Source: Zanthoxylum bungeanum (lineage: Eukaryota; Streptophyta; Magnoliopsida; Sapindales; Rutaceae). Taken from it: a DNA stretch of 64,000 nt. Below, piece by piece: positions 12,726 through 23,408 of the stretch; the first letter of the stretch is position 1; every line of letters begins with the position of its first letter. A model generated the notes under the pieces. It was not told the DNA's origin. It did not search any database and saw only the letters and a program-made list of their open reading frames with translations. The DNA lies in contig SKCR01006524.1 in assembly GCA_019454045.1 (NCBI GenBank), positions 186,001-250,000 on the forward strand. Direction: 5' to 3'. A program made the translations under genes and the position numbers.

Positions 12726-12743
12726 TGGCGCCGTCTGTGGGGA
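12726..12743 (+). other. Primer-binding site of element C
   Basis: tggcgccgtctgtgggga begins two bases after the LTR. It is a variant of the tRNA-Asp PBS used by many plant Ty3/gypsy elements, with a changed middle. Element D has the identical sequence on the minus strand at 61933-61950. Confidence 0.75.
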
Positions 12744-12775
12744 TCTCAACAAAAAGCGGTTCGCGTAGTAAGACA

Positions 12776-14427
12776 ATGGCAGAAGGCGGGAATCATCAAT
12801 CTTCAGGGAGTCCAGCAACAGACTGGATGAAAAAGATGGAAGAAAGCATGAAATCCATGATGGATCGGTTGGAGAGAATGGAGAGGAACGAACAACGAGA
12901 GACCAGACATCGGAACCAGTCGAAGAAAAATTGAAAGAGCAGAAGGGAAAAAGGTGATAGACACACGTGAAGACGGTAGACCCAGGAGGAGGGGCCCCTA
13001 TGGGATAAAAATCCGTAGTTGTAGAAAAAGATTCGCAAACAGAGGACACGTGGGAAGAAGAATAAGAAGGAAGACCATCACCAGATCCCTCATATGACAG
13101 TCTCTACGACTTCAGAAAGAGGACAGGAGCATAGCGAAAGTGTGCGGGAAATTCCAAGGGATGAGGAACGCCACACCCGGGGCAATAGACACACGGAGGG
13201 GCACAGGATACGACATGGCGGCGCAAGCAGCGAAATAAAGTCTTGGTTAAAAAAGGAAATGACCAAGTGGGGAGTAGGTCTCAGGACCGATGCAAGGGAT
13301 GCCCGGGATGGATACTGAGGAGGAATCTCCCCTCACGGAAAAAATAAGGTCGGTAAAATTCCCAAAGCGATTCAGCATACCGACCATGGCACCCTACAAA
13401 GGCCACTCTGACCCGAAATCACACATCGAAAGCTTTGTCTTGTTGATGGAAGTCCAGGAGTAGTAGGAGATGCCATCTGTAAAATATTCCCCCTAACTTT
13501 AGGTGGACCCGCCATCCTATGGTACAGAAGTCTGGCTCCGGGGAGCATCGGAGGCTTCACACAACTTAAGAAGTTGTTCATTCGACACTTTAAAGGGGCC
13601 TGCGTCCCCAAAAAGACGATTGGAGAATCAAGACTTATAAAGCAAGAAGATGACGAGCCCCTGAAAAATTTTATTGAGAGATACCACAACACGGTACTGG
13701 AAGTCGGGGGATATGAGTCCCTAGAAGCCCTAGAAAGCTTAAAAGGAGCCCTAAAGGTCGGGAGGCTATGGACTCATCTAAGAATCCAGGACACGCCGGA
13801 TTATGCCACTCTCTAGAGGTAGCCCGGAAATTTGTCTTGGTAGAAAGCGAAGAAAAGATCTCCCGAAGGGGGACTGCCATTCGAGAAAGAACAGCAAGAA
13901 CAGAGGCCCCCCGACGACCGGACAGGGAATTCAAAAGATTCAATCCAAAACCCAAAGAATTCAAACTGATACCTCGAAGAGATCAGGAATGAGGGGTCGC
14001 GACCCAGGTGAATCATGTAGTCCGAGAAGAAACATATATTCCCCTGAGCAAACCACCAGGGCGAATCATCATAGAAATACAGGAAAAATGCCTCTTGATA
14101 GAACCCGACCTCAGGAGATTCCCCCCAGATAAAAGGAACCAGAAGTCTTACTGCATACATCATAACCTGAGGGGGCACACAACAGACGAATGCAAAGATC
14201 TGCGGGAACAGATGGAGGACCTAGCCCGAAATGGGTATCTAAATAGTTATATCGACCATGAAACCATGGCGGCCAGACAAAGGGCACGAAACCGACAGGT
14301 GAACATCATCGCAGGGGGAAGTACACTGGCCGGAGACTCTAAACGGTCAAGAAAGAACTATAGCCGAGCTCAAGGGGCAGAGGTGCTAGGAACAGAAAGA
14401 CCCCCGACACTACAAGGGGGTCGGTCG
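12776..14427 (+). pseudogene. gag of element C with frameshifts and stops
   Basis: The start at 12776 (MAEGGNHQSS) matches the D gag start at 61900. The N-terminal part is charged. A capsid-like middle is at 13574-13816 (FIRHFKGACVPKKTIGE, then DDEPLKNFIERYHN). The C-terminal part from 14008 has a zinc-knuckle-like CIHHNLRGHTTDEC near 14152. The reading frame changes at least three times (before 13094, near 13816 and before 14008), and in-frame stops are present, so no full gag can be made. Role in the family: particle formation and RNA packaging. Confidence 0.8.
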
Positions 14428-14900
14428 GTGCCCATAATGTTCACCGACGAGGATGCACGAGGGGTGAGTTTTCCCAATGATGATGCGCTGATAATCAAAG
14501 CTACAATCAGCGGCACAGAGGTGGATAGAATCCTGGTAGACCCCGGAAGCGCGGTAGACATAATATCCAAAGAAGCTTTAGAAAGCCAGGGAGTAGAATA
14601 CGTAACCCCAACTAATGACGACACCCCCTATATGGTTTTGGAGGCTCAACGGTCATCCCGCTGGGAAGAATACAACTGGCAACAACCATCGGAACTCACC
14701 CCAGAACCCGGACAGTCATGGTAAACTTCACCGTGGTGGACTTCCTGAGCAGTTACTAAGTCATTTTCGGCCGGCCTTTTATGATGAAAACAAAGGCTGC
14801 GATGTCCTGTTACTACTTGAAACTGAAATTTCCTACCCGGGAAGGGATCGAAATCATATGCGGAAGTCAGAAGATAGCCCGTAGTTGCTTCGCCACTCTC
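14428..14900 (+). pseudogene. Aspartic protease region of element C
   Basis: The frame continuing from gag shows VPIMFTDEDARGV and then RILVDPGSAVDII near 14524-14562. The usual active-site triad D-T/S-G here reads D-P-G, so the catalytic Thr is lost. A frameshift near 14610-14724 breaks the C-terminal half. The protease would normally cut the Gag-Pol polyprotein. Confidence 0.75.
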
Positions 14901-15249
14901 TCACGGGAAACCCTCTGCATCGAAGGAAGCACCAGGAAGAGGCAAATGGGGAAGATGAGGAAAATCCAAGGAAGGACCCGGGTCCGCGCCCGGACAAAGT
15001 TGCCCGGCTAGAGGCAGCCGAAGAATTAGAAGAAGTCAACCTGTTCGGACCGAATAAAAGCATAAAGATAGGGGGAACTTGGACGAAATCCTTAAAAATG
15101 ACCTGCTGGAATGGAATGCCTACGGAAGTACCCCGACATCTTCGCATGGGGACACAAGACATGCCCGGGATTGATCCAAAATTCATCAGTCACCGCTTGG
15201 CGGTAAACCCGACACACAACCAGTTAAACAGAAAAGAAGAATCTTTAAC

Positions 15250-16517
15250 CAAGAACGGTGCAGAGCAGTGGCGTCCGAAGTGGAAAAACTGTTAAAAGCA
15301 GGCTTCATCAGAGAAGTCAAGTACCCAGAATGGGTTTCGAACGTGGTATTGGTAAGGAAAGCAAACGGGAGGTGGAGGATGTACGTGGACTTCACCGACC
15401 TCAACAAGGCGTGCCCGAAGGACAGCTTCCCACTGCAAAACGTAGATCAGCTGGTAGATACGACAGCCTGCAAAGGATGCTGAGACTTTATGGACGCCTT
15501 CTCATGATACAACCAAGTCAAGATGTACCCTGCTGACGAGGAGAGAAAAAACAATTTGTCACTGATCAGGGGCTTTACTGTTATAAAGTAATGCCATTCG
15601 GATTAAAAAACGCAGGAGCCACCTTTCAGAGACTAGTCAACAAGATTTTCAAACCACTCATCGGCACAACAATGCTTATGTATGTTGACGACATGATAAC
15701 AATGTCTGAGGCGCCAGGGTGTCACGTGACTGACCTGAAGAAAACCTTTGGGTTATTGAAGAAATACCATTTAAAACTCAACCCAGAAAAGTGTGCCTTC
15801 GGGGTGGCCTCCGGGAAGTTTTTAGGCTACATGGTGAGCTCCAGGGGCATAGAAGCAAACCCGCAAAAGATACAAGCCGTACTGGACTTGAAATCTCCCA
15901 GGACGGTGAAAGAAGTTCAAAGTCTAACCGGCACGCTAGTCGTGCTTAACCGATTCATCTCCCGAGCAATCGATAAATGCCACCCTTTCTTCAAAGCCAT
16001 CAAGAAAGCCCAAAAGGGGATCGACTGGACTCCGGAGTGCGAAGAGGCCTTCCAACAACTGAAACAATACCTAGCACAGCCCCCGCTCCTAGCAAAACCT
16101 CTCCCAGGGGAGACATTGTACTTATACTTGGCTGTTTCAAAACACGCAGTAAGTTCGGTGCTGGTGCAAGAGGCCGACCGAATCCAAAGACCAGTATACT
16201 ATGTCAGCAAAGCCTTGTTAGACACAGAAACCCGGTATCCCGTACATGAACTAGTCACCCTATCTTTGATCACTGCAGCTCGGAAATTACGGTCTTACTT
16301 CCAAGCCCACCCTATCAAAGTTTACACCGACCACCCCCTGCGACAGATCTTACAAAAACCAGAGGCCTCGGGAAGATTGATGAAGTGGTCGGTGGAGCTA
16401 AGCGAACACGACATCTCCTACCTTCCAAGGGTAGCAATGAAAGGACAGGCTTTGGCAGATTTTGTTGCAGAGTTCACCGAACCCCAGATCTTGACGGTAG
16501 GGGAAGACAAGTGGGAG
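15250..16517 (+). pseudogene. Reverse transcriptase and first RNase H of element C
   Basis: RT begins with EVEKLLKAGFIREVKYPEW (about 15275) and RMYVDFTDLNKACPKD, then has in-frame stops near 15481 and 15505. The frame from 15591 carries MPFGLKNAGATFQ and the catalytic MYVDD (about 15678-15692). The connection and RNase H follow: WTPECEEAFQQLK, RPVYYVSKALLDTETRY and VYTDHPLRQIL. The order and motifs are typical of Ty3/gypsy. The N-terminal and catalytic halves are in different frames, so the enzyme is not made intact. Confidence 0.88.
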
Positions 16518-17027
16518 ATGTCAGTAGACGGGTCTGTCAGCTCACACGGCGGCGGAGCCGGGATCGTGTTAAAAAATAACAAGGGGGAAGAAGTATTGTT
16601 TGCCTTAAGGTTAGCCTTCGAAACCACAAACAATGAAGCCAAATACGAAGCAATCTTGGCCGGATTAAGGCTATGCACAGTAGTGAGAGTCCACAACGTG
16701 GTAGTAAGGAGTGACTCACAGCTTGCTATTCAGCAACTAAAATGCGAATTCTAGGCCAGGGAACCCAACATGAGAGCCTACTTGACCGAGGTAAAGAGGT
16801 TAATAGGAAAAATGAGGAACGTTCACTTCGAACAAATCGGACGAGAAGACAACGGCGAAGCATATTCTCTTGCACGGCTCACATCTTCAATAAAAATAGA
16901 GAATCCCAGAACAATCCCCATAATCTGCCTCCGAGAAAAGAGCGTAGGAGAACTTGAAGTAGGAACCCTGGATGAAGAAGGTAAAACTTCATGGCTACAA
17001 CCGATCAGAAAATATTTGGAAACATGA
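16518..17027 (+). pseudogene. Second, archaeal-type RNase H of element C
   Basis: After the first RNase H comes a separate RNase H fold: SVDGSVSSHGGGAGIVL, then TTNNEAKYEAILAGLRL and VRSDSQLAIQQL, giving the D, E and D catalytic positions. A TAG at 16752-16754 interrupts it, and the C-terminal part continues in the same frame to 17027. A duplicated archaeal-like RNase H downstream of the ordinary one is a known hallmark of Tat-lineage elements. This supports the classification. Confidence 0.8.
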
Positions 17028-18300
17028 GAGACACCCGAGGACAGAAAGGAGGCCAAGAAACTAAAATTCAAAAGCACCAAGTTCTCCCTGATCGAAGGGG
17101 TGCTCAACCGGAGAGGCTATACCGTACCCCTCCTGAGATGTCTAACAGAGGAGGAAGCAGATTATGTGCTCAGGGAAATTCACACGGGCATCTGTGGAAG
17201 TCACGCCGGAGGAAGATCAATCGCCTTCAAAGCCTTAAGACAAGGATTTTACTGGCCGACCATGCATCAGGACGGTGTGCGGATAGCCCAGAAATGCGAG
17301 GGTTGTCAGAAAAATGCCAACATCCACCATCAACCGGCAGAAAAATTAACCACCATGTCCAGCCCCTGGCCGTTCGCACAGTGGGGGCTGGATATCATAG
17401 GGCCAATGCCAAAAGGGCGAGGGCAGGCGAAATATGCAATCGTGGCCATAGACTATTTCACAAAATGGGTGGAAGCCGAGCCGCTATCCACCATCACGGA
17501 GAAAAAGGCCACAACATTTGTAAAGAAGAACATAATCTGCAGGTTCGGAATCCCCGGGCAATCATCACCGACAACGGAAAATAATTCGACAGCAAAGGAT
17601 TCAGGAAGCTCTGCGAATACCTCCAGATCGCTTTAAAAATTCGCCTCGCCAGCTCATCCCAAGTCAAACGGACAGGTTGAGGCAACAAACAAAACCATCA
17701 AGGCAAACCTTAAAGCTCGGCTCGGATCATGCAAAGGCTTATGGGTCAAAGAACTACCATAAGTGCTATGGGCACATCGAACGACCTACAAAGATTCCAC
17801 AGGGGAAACACCATTTTCCCTATCATACGGATGTGAGGCCGTCATTCCAGCAGAAATCGGGGTAGTAACTCACAGGGTCCGCCACTTTGGGAATGAGCAG
17901 AATGAAGAACTTATCAAAAACCACCTCGACCTGATCGAGGAAAAGAGAGAGAAATCATCTATGAAATCAGCAGTCTACCAACAAAGAATGACCTGTTTCT
18001 ACAACAGAAAAGTTTGAACCCGCTCATTCCTCCCGGGCGACTTAGTATTGAGAAGGGTCACCTTAAACGCCCGGCGACCAGAGGAGGGCTCGCTAGGAGC
18101 CAAGTGGGAAGGGTCCATACAAAATCACAGAAGTGGTAAGGCCAGGGGCTTACTTCTTGGAACAGCTGGACGGCACAAGATTAAAAAAGCCATGGAACGC
18201 CGAGATGTTGAGAAAATACTTTCAGTAAACTCTCTCTTCCTCCTCTTCTTTGACAGCAACCCAATAAGGGACAGAAATCCCAATACAAAGCCTCTCTCAA
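17028..18300 (+). pseudogene. Integrase of element C
   Basis: An HHCC zinc domain is seen in 17100-17330 (EIHTGICGSH ... CEGCQ). The core starts QWGLDIIGPMPKG near 17380 with the first catalytic Asp. The second Asp is in a different frame (IITDNGK, near 17565), so a frameshift lies at about 17555. Later pieces, LWAHRTTYKDSTGETPF (from about 17763) and a basic C-terminal tail to about 18230, complete the usual integrase layout. Further stops follow at 18015-18017. Confidence 0.85.
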
Positions 18301-18379
18301 AATGACCCACAGAGAGTTGTAAGAAGGGCAGTATGTCCCCGAAGATAAATAAAACTTTCCTTTTTCACCCGCTCTTCTA

Positions 18380-19990
18380 AAAATAATTTTGCAAAACCAT
18401 ATTCAAAACTCCGGGGACATACTCAATACAACGGTCCAAGGTCAAAAGCACAAAACCCACAACTTCCCGACCACGGCTACCACCATAAAAAAAAAAACAC
18501 AAGTCACACCAGAATCAGTCGACTCCACACAAGCATCAAACAGCAGGGACAAAGGTGAATCAAAGTATAAATCCTTGGGAAGCATAGCACGGGGAGGGAT
18601 GATACCCCCGTGGCGATTGCTCGCTCCAAGCATTACCAAACATAAGAAGGAATATGCCATTAAAGCTTCAAACACCTCGGGGTTGGATCTTTTTCCGCCG
18701 AGGTCACTTGACTATTCGGCTCGGGGTCGGGTTACGTCCCACCGAGTCATTCTCATTGGTCTGGGGACGAGACATTCCCCCAGAACCAAGTATCACTCTT
18801 GGCTCGGGGTCCTCAGGGACATACTCGATACATAAGGATCCGTGAGAAGCATAGCACAGGGAGGATGATACCCCTGTGGCGATTGCTTACTCCAGTGCTA
18901 CCGAGCATAAGGAGGAACATGCCCTTAATGTGTCGAGCACTCTTTTGATCCTCACTTACCCGATGTAATGGATCCGTGGGAAAGCATAGCACGGGGGATA
19001 ATGCCCCCGTGACGATTGCTAGCTCCAGTGATACCGGACCTAAGGAGGAATATACCCTTAGTATCCCGGACTCTTGATCTTTCATCATTTCATCATTTGG
19101 ATCCAAGAGAGGCGCACACGGGGATGCGTTGTGCCCCTGTAGCGTGTGTCTGCTCCAGCGTGGTAAGGAGGAGCCCTCGTACAATACACAGGCTCCACAG
19201 TGACCCGACGTGTAGAGGATGTGCCATTACCATTCAAACGCTCTCCTGATCCAAATCCTGGTTCGCCGGGACACTGAATTGAAAGATTCAGAATTGTGTT
19301 TTGGAAACCTCGGACAGGACGCTGTTTTAAGGAATCCGTGTTGTTGTTTACGCTTGTGAAAAGTTTTTGGGACAAGTGCTAAGTCACCCCCACCTTTTGA
19401 TTTTATTTTCGAAAGTTTTGTTTTTATTTTTTCGTCGGTCTGACAAGGGGACACCCAAGTTAGATTCGACAGGGTTTCAAAGATGGATACACTTCCCATC
19501 TGAATAAATCCCAAGGATTAACCAGTGCTCGGGGCTGGACTCGTTCCGCCGAGGCCACTTGGTTAATCGGCTCGGTGCTGGATTCGTTCCGCCGAGGTCA
19601 CTTGATTATTCGGCTCGGGGCTGGATCACGTTCCGCCGAGGCACTTGATTAATCGGCTTGGGGCTAGATTTCGTTCCGCCGAGGCCACTTAGTTATTCGA
19701 CTCGGGGTGGGTTACGTCCCACCAAGTCAGCCCTTTGGACTGGGGACGTAACATTCCCCCAGGTCTAAGTGCCTTTCTCAGCTCGGGGTCGGGGTACGTC
19801 CCACCGAGTCAGCCCTTCAACTGGGAACGTAACATTCCCCAGGTGCCAAGTGCCTTTCTCAGCTCATGGTCGGGGTACGTCCCACCGAGTCAGCCCTTCA
19901 GACTGGGGACGTAACATTCCCCCAGGTCCAATGCCTTTCTTTCAGCTCGGGGTCGGGGTCGATTATGTCCCCCCAGCTCATATTCTCCCC
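18380..19990 (+). repeat. 3' tandem repeat arrays of element C
   Basis: Three unit classes follow one another. First come ~125-bp units around gcacggggNNatacccccgtg (18577-19090), which hold a short inverted repeat. Next are ~43-bp units with cgttccgccgagg (starts 19542, 19585, 19629 and 19672). Last are ~82-bp units with acgtcccaccgagtcag (19714, 19796 and 19877). Open frames crossing this zone are repeat artefacts. Hypervariable 3'UTR tandem repeats are known in Tat-lineage elements. The same unit classes occur in element D. Confidence 0.85.
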
Positions 19991-20057
19991 ACAAAGAGGT
20001 CTCAAACATTCGAAGGGAAACATAAAAAAAAAAAACGAAAAAAAAGAAAGAAAGAAA

Positions 20058-20089
<32 letters not shown>

Positions 20090-20164
20090 TATTCAAAAAT
20101 AAAATAAAAAGTGTTATTACAAAAAGAGACAAGTATACACAGGGCCCCGCCCGGGTTACCCCTT

Positions 20165-22612
20165 CTAAACAGCCCGCGCAGGGGCAAGAAGTTCTTCCTC
20201 GACTAACTCAGACGATGGAGGGATCGGCTCGGTCTCAAGAACGGGAACAGCAACTTCAAACTCGGCGACACGGGAGACCTCTACTTCAAGAATGGGAGGT
20301 GGAATCTCAGGGTAGCCCTCGCCAGGAGCAGGAACCTCAGGTCGGCTTTCTTGGGAAACCTGGGAAACCAGGGCAACGGAAATCCGGTCGGGATCCATCA
20401 CCTTCTCGGAAGAAGGGGGAGCCACTTCTGGAACTCCTCCTCAGATATTTCCCCTTTACAGAAACGAATGGCTGCATGGACTGGCCCCATATCCAGGTCG
20501 GGCAGCACCATTGGTATGATTTCAGCACAATCACCGACCCCTTCAAGACGAATGGAGTCCCTCTCGGCCTCCCACTCGAGCTCCTTATCCCTGAGCTCGG
20601 CACGGGCCCGTCCCAGTTCCTCCTCTTTGGCCCGCAGCTTATACTCCACGCTGCCCACTTCCACCTTAAAGATCCTAATCTCAGCCCGGGCATCCACCAA
20701 ACTTGCTCTAGCTTCTTCAGCATTCTTGCGCTCCAGCGTAGCGGCAGCCCTAAGAGCTTTGTTTGTTTTGACAGCCTCGACCGCAGCCAGCTCATGGTCC
20801 ATATTCCTCTCCTCGGCACTAGCCAGCTTGGCCTCCACTTCAGAAAGACGATTCTGAAGCCTCTGGGCTTGACCGCCCTCGGACAAAAGGCTTATGAACA
20901 TGGTCCTTATTTTTTGCCGCCAAGTAATTTGCCTGCCAAGAAGAAAAAGAAGTCAGTTTCAAACTAAGTCTGAAAGACACCTCGGATGTAGAAGAGAAGA
21001 AAAAGAAATAACCTGAGCCAACTGGGACACAACTTTGCGACCACCTCCTCAGGTGAAAGGTCCTCAAACCGCGGAATCTTCTCAGGAGGTACAGCCCCGG
21101 CCAGCTCATTGAAAGCCGGTACCAAGTGGGAAGTAGCTCCATGATATTCTTCCCATGCTCATCAACTCCGAGAACCACCGCACCCTTCAATTTCTTGGAG
21201 GACCCTCCTCCCGAACTGATTTTCTCTGCTCGGAGCCTCCTCCTCCTCCAATTCCCGCCTCAATTGAGGATCCACAACTCCAAAACGACGCTTCCTTCTC
21301 CTGGAAGATCTCGGAGGGCTATCAGGACGGGTAACACCCATTGGAAGCACCCCGGAAGGCGAAGACCGACCATGAGAGCCCGGACGCCCCATCTCTTCAA
21401 CCACCTTCCCGGCCTCAGAAGTTTCAGGCCGTTTCTGAGAAGTACCAGCTCCGCCAGAGCTAGTTTTCTTCGAAACACACGTCAACTGATCAAGGTACTT
21501 TGGTCTCTTCGACATACCTGCAAAGAGCAAAGGCAAAAGAAAGGTTCAGACCTGAGCATACAAAAAAAAAGACATCAAACATGATAAATAAATGAGGGAA
21601 CTGGCTAAGAAGATCAACAGACATCTACCTATCCGACCCGAGACCTTGGGAGGAGCGGCCCGTATAAGTCCTGATCCAAAGAATGTCGCATCGTTTACCA
21701 ACCCTCCCTCCAATGGGCGGCATACCGCCGAGCCCAGAATACCCGCTGCCGGACCTGATGGGAGACCTTGGGAGCATCTCTCCAACAGGCTAGGTGGAAT
21801 AGAAGAAGAAGGGGTAAGAATCCAAACAGCAAAAAAAAAACTAAGGGAAGAAAAGCTAAAAGTTAGTATCATAACCTCCCGCCCTAAAGATGTCAAGAAC
21901 CAAGATCTCCCCTTCATCCGACCTCAGGGTCCGTCCCCAATCTTCAGTGGCCCAGAACCAAAGATCTTTGAAATTCTTATTGGAGTCAGGGAGTTTTTGG
22001 ACGACGTTTACGAACTGTCGTAAGCAGAAAGATAATATCAGTTGTGGTGAGTCTTTGGTTGGCCTTCAACCGATATAACTTCTTCACCTCTTCAAAAGAA
22101 GGTTCACCAAGCCCCGCCCGATGCCAAGCTACATACAATCCGGCCAAAATCCTCCAACTGTTTAGACTCAGTTGACAGGGGGCGATCTCCATCTCGGCCA
22201 GCATCCAGGCAAAATAGGGCTGAATTGGCAGTCGGAGCCCGCATTCGAAGAAAGCTGGGAGAAGGGCCACGGAACCATCGTCAGGCTGACTGGCACGGTC
22301 ACATGGAAGAGGGACCTCAAAGGCAATGTCTATCGGGATGTTATATCATTGCTGAAGCAGTGCTAGATCATCCTCGGTTATCTTAGAGGGCCGAACCATG
22401 TCCAGAGCCGAGCCGTCAAAATCATCGGGCTCCGGATCCTCCCGAGGAACCCTCTGATGATAAGAATCTTGTTCGATCTCAGAAGGAGTGGGGGTTGTAT
22501 CAAGGTCTTCCACACTGGGTGCCCCCGAGCCCGAGGGAAGCTCTTCAGCATGGGGTATTGAGGGTCTAGCAGGGTTTACAAGGGAAGATCTGTTGTCAGA
22601 CGTTCCTGACAT
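20165..22612 (-). pseudogene. Antisense spliced ORF of element C (gypsy-type transposon-domain protein)
   Basis: Runs opposite to gag-pol. Inferred coding exons: 22612-21876, 21789-21629, 21517-21013 and 20932-20165, with GT...AG introns of 86, 111 and 80 bp. All splice sites are conserved in element D. Exon 1 has an acidic Ser/Pro-rich start, then ECGLRLPIQPYFAWML and LSLNSWRILAGLYVAWHRAG, resembling the Pfam family 'putative gypsy type transposon' (PF04195; recognised from memory). Exon 3 holds a basic SRRRKRR patch. Exon 4 is a long Ala/Glu/Lys coiled coil, then IIPMVLPDLDMGPVHAAI and an acidic tail. Breaks in C: TGA ending the first frame at 22346, frameshifts near 22050 and 20410, and a 2-nt gain near 21710. 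Function unknown. Confidence 0.75.
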
Positions 22613-22811
22613 CTTAAGAAATAAAAAGGAAGGGGAAGTCAGTCTATAGCTAAAACTCTAAAACTGCTCATGAATTCCAAGAAAGCTAAGCATGTGGGTT
22701 CTAAAATGCCCTAACAAAATCCGACAAGACATAAATCACCCCATAGCAACATCAAAGCTAACAAAGGATTCACAACACACAAAAAGAGGAGAGGTCGTTC
22801 AGAAAACTTAC
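22613..22811 (-). other. 5'UTR intron of the antisense gene in C
   Basis: On the minus strand the donor is acaa|gtaagt at 22811 and the acceptor is cttaag directly before the ATG at 22612. Element D has the same donor context and a similar length (202 versus 199 bp). Inferred from consensus and conservation only. Confidence 0.6.
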
Positions 22812-23007
22812 TTGTTTCTTTCAGAAAGACTGAAGATTGCACAGCACGGTTTGCTCGTCCCCTAAATTCGCAGGCCACAGCGGAGAAAGAAGAAAAATGC
22901 ACGGCTGAAAGAAACTCCGGGAGTACTGAGTCAAGTGAGTCACGGTTGAAATATTCACTGTAAAGAGAGAAAAATTTGCCAAAAAAGGCTGCACAGTGAA
23001 AGCCCCG

Positions 23008-23017
23008 TATTTTATAG
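23008..23017 (-). promoter_or_regulatory. TATA-like box for the antisense gene in C
   Basis: The minus strand reads ctataaaata about 200 bp upstream of the 5'UTR donor. The flanking phrase actcatga-ctata is shared with element D at 56184-56193, where the box reads ctataagagg. It is a plausible independent promoter for the antisense transcript. Confidence 0.5.
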
Positions 23018-23354
23018 TCATGAGTGGGACGCTCATGGCCGTTGGATCAAGAAAAGAAACCCGGATGGACGCCAAGTGTCAACTACAAAAGAGGTCTGCC
23101 AAAATCAAACGAGCGGTTGAGATCAGCACACTATTAAAACACCCCTACACGGTCGATTCACTTTCTTTTTGGCGGGAATCCGACAGATGATTGACAAGTG
23201 TCACACTTAGGAAAAACCCTAAAGGCGATTTGATGGGCATTAAACAGACGTGACTGTTGTGCGTCTCAAGAAGAGGTGCTCGAAAAGAGGCGACGAAAAT
23301 TTCGATTCAACCCCGGATCGACCACCAACAAAGTAATCAGCACACCATCTTTAT

Positions 23355-23408
23355 ATAGTTCCCGGCACCAACTCGTATACTCGTTGGAACCGAGAACTAT
23401 GGGACAGA
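23355..23408 (+). other. Hairpin and polypurine tract before the 3' LTR of C
   Basis: 23355-23400 is an imperfect inverted repeat: atagttcccggcaccaac pairs with gttggaaccgagaactat (15 of 18) around a short loop. It runs into gggacaga, the purine-rich stretch ending at 23408 where the LTR begins. The same arrangement is present in element D. Confidence 0.7.

Noticed and set aside
18389..20107. Several open frames in the tandem arrays of element C
   Set aside because: They are read-throughs of GC-rich repeats, with the same peptide phrases in shifted frames.
20215..20967. 250-codon plus-strand open frame
   Set aside because: It is the shadow of the antisense gene's coiled-coil exon, which has conserved homology in D on the opposite strand.
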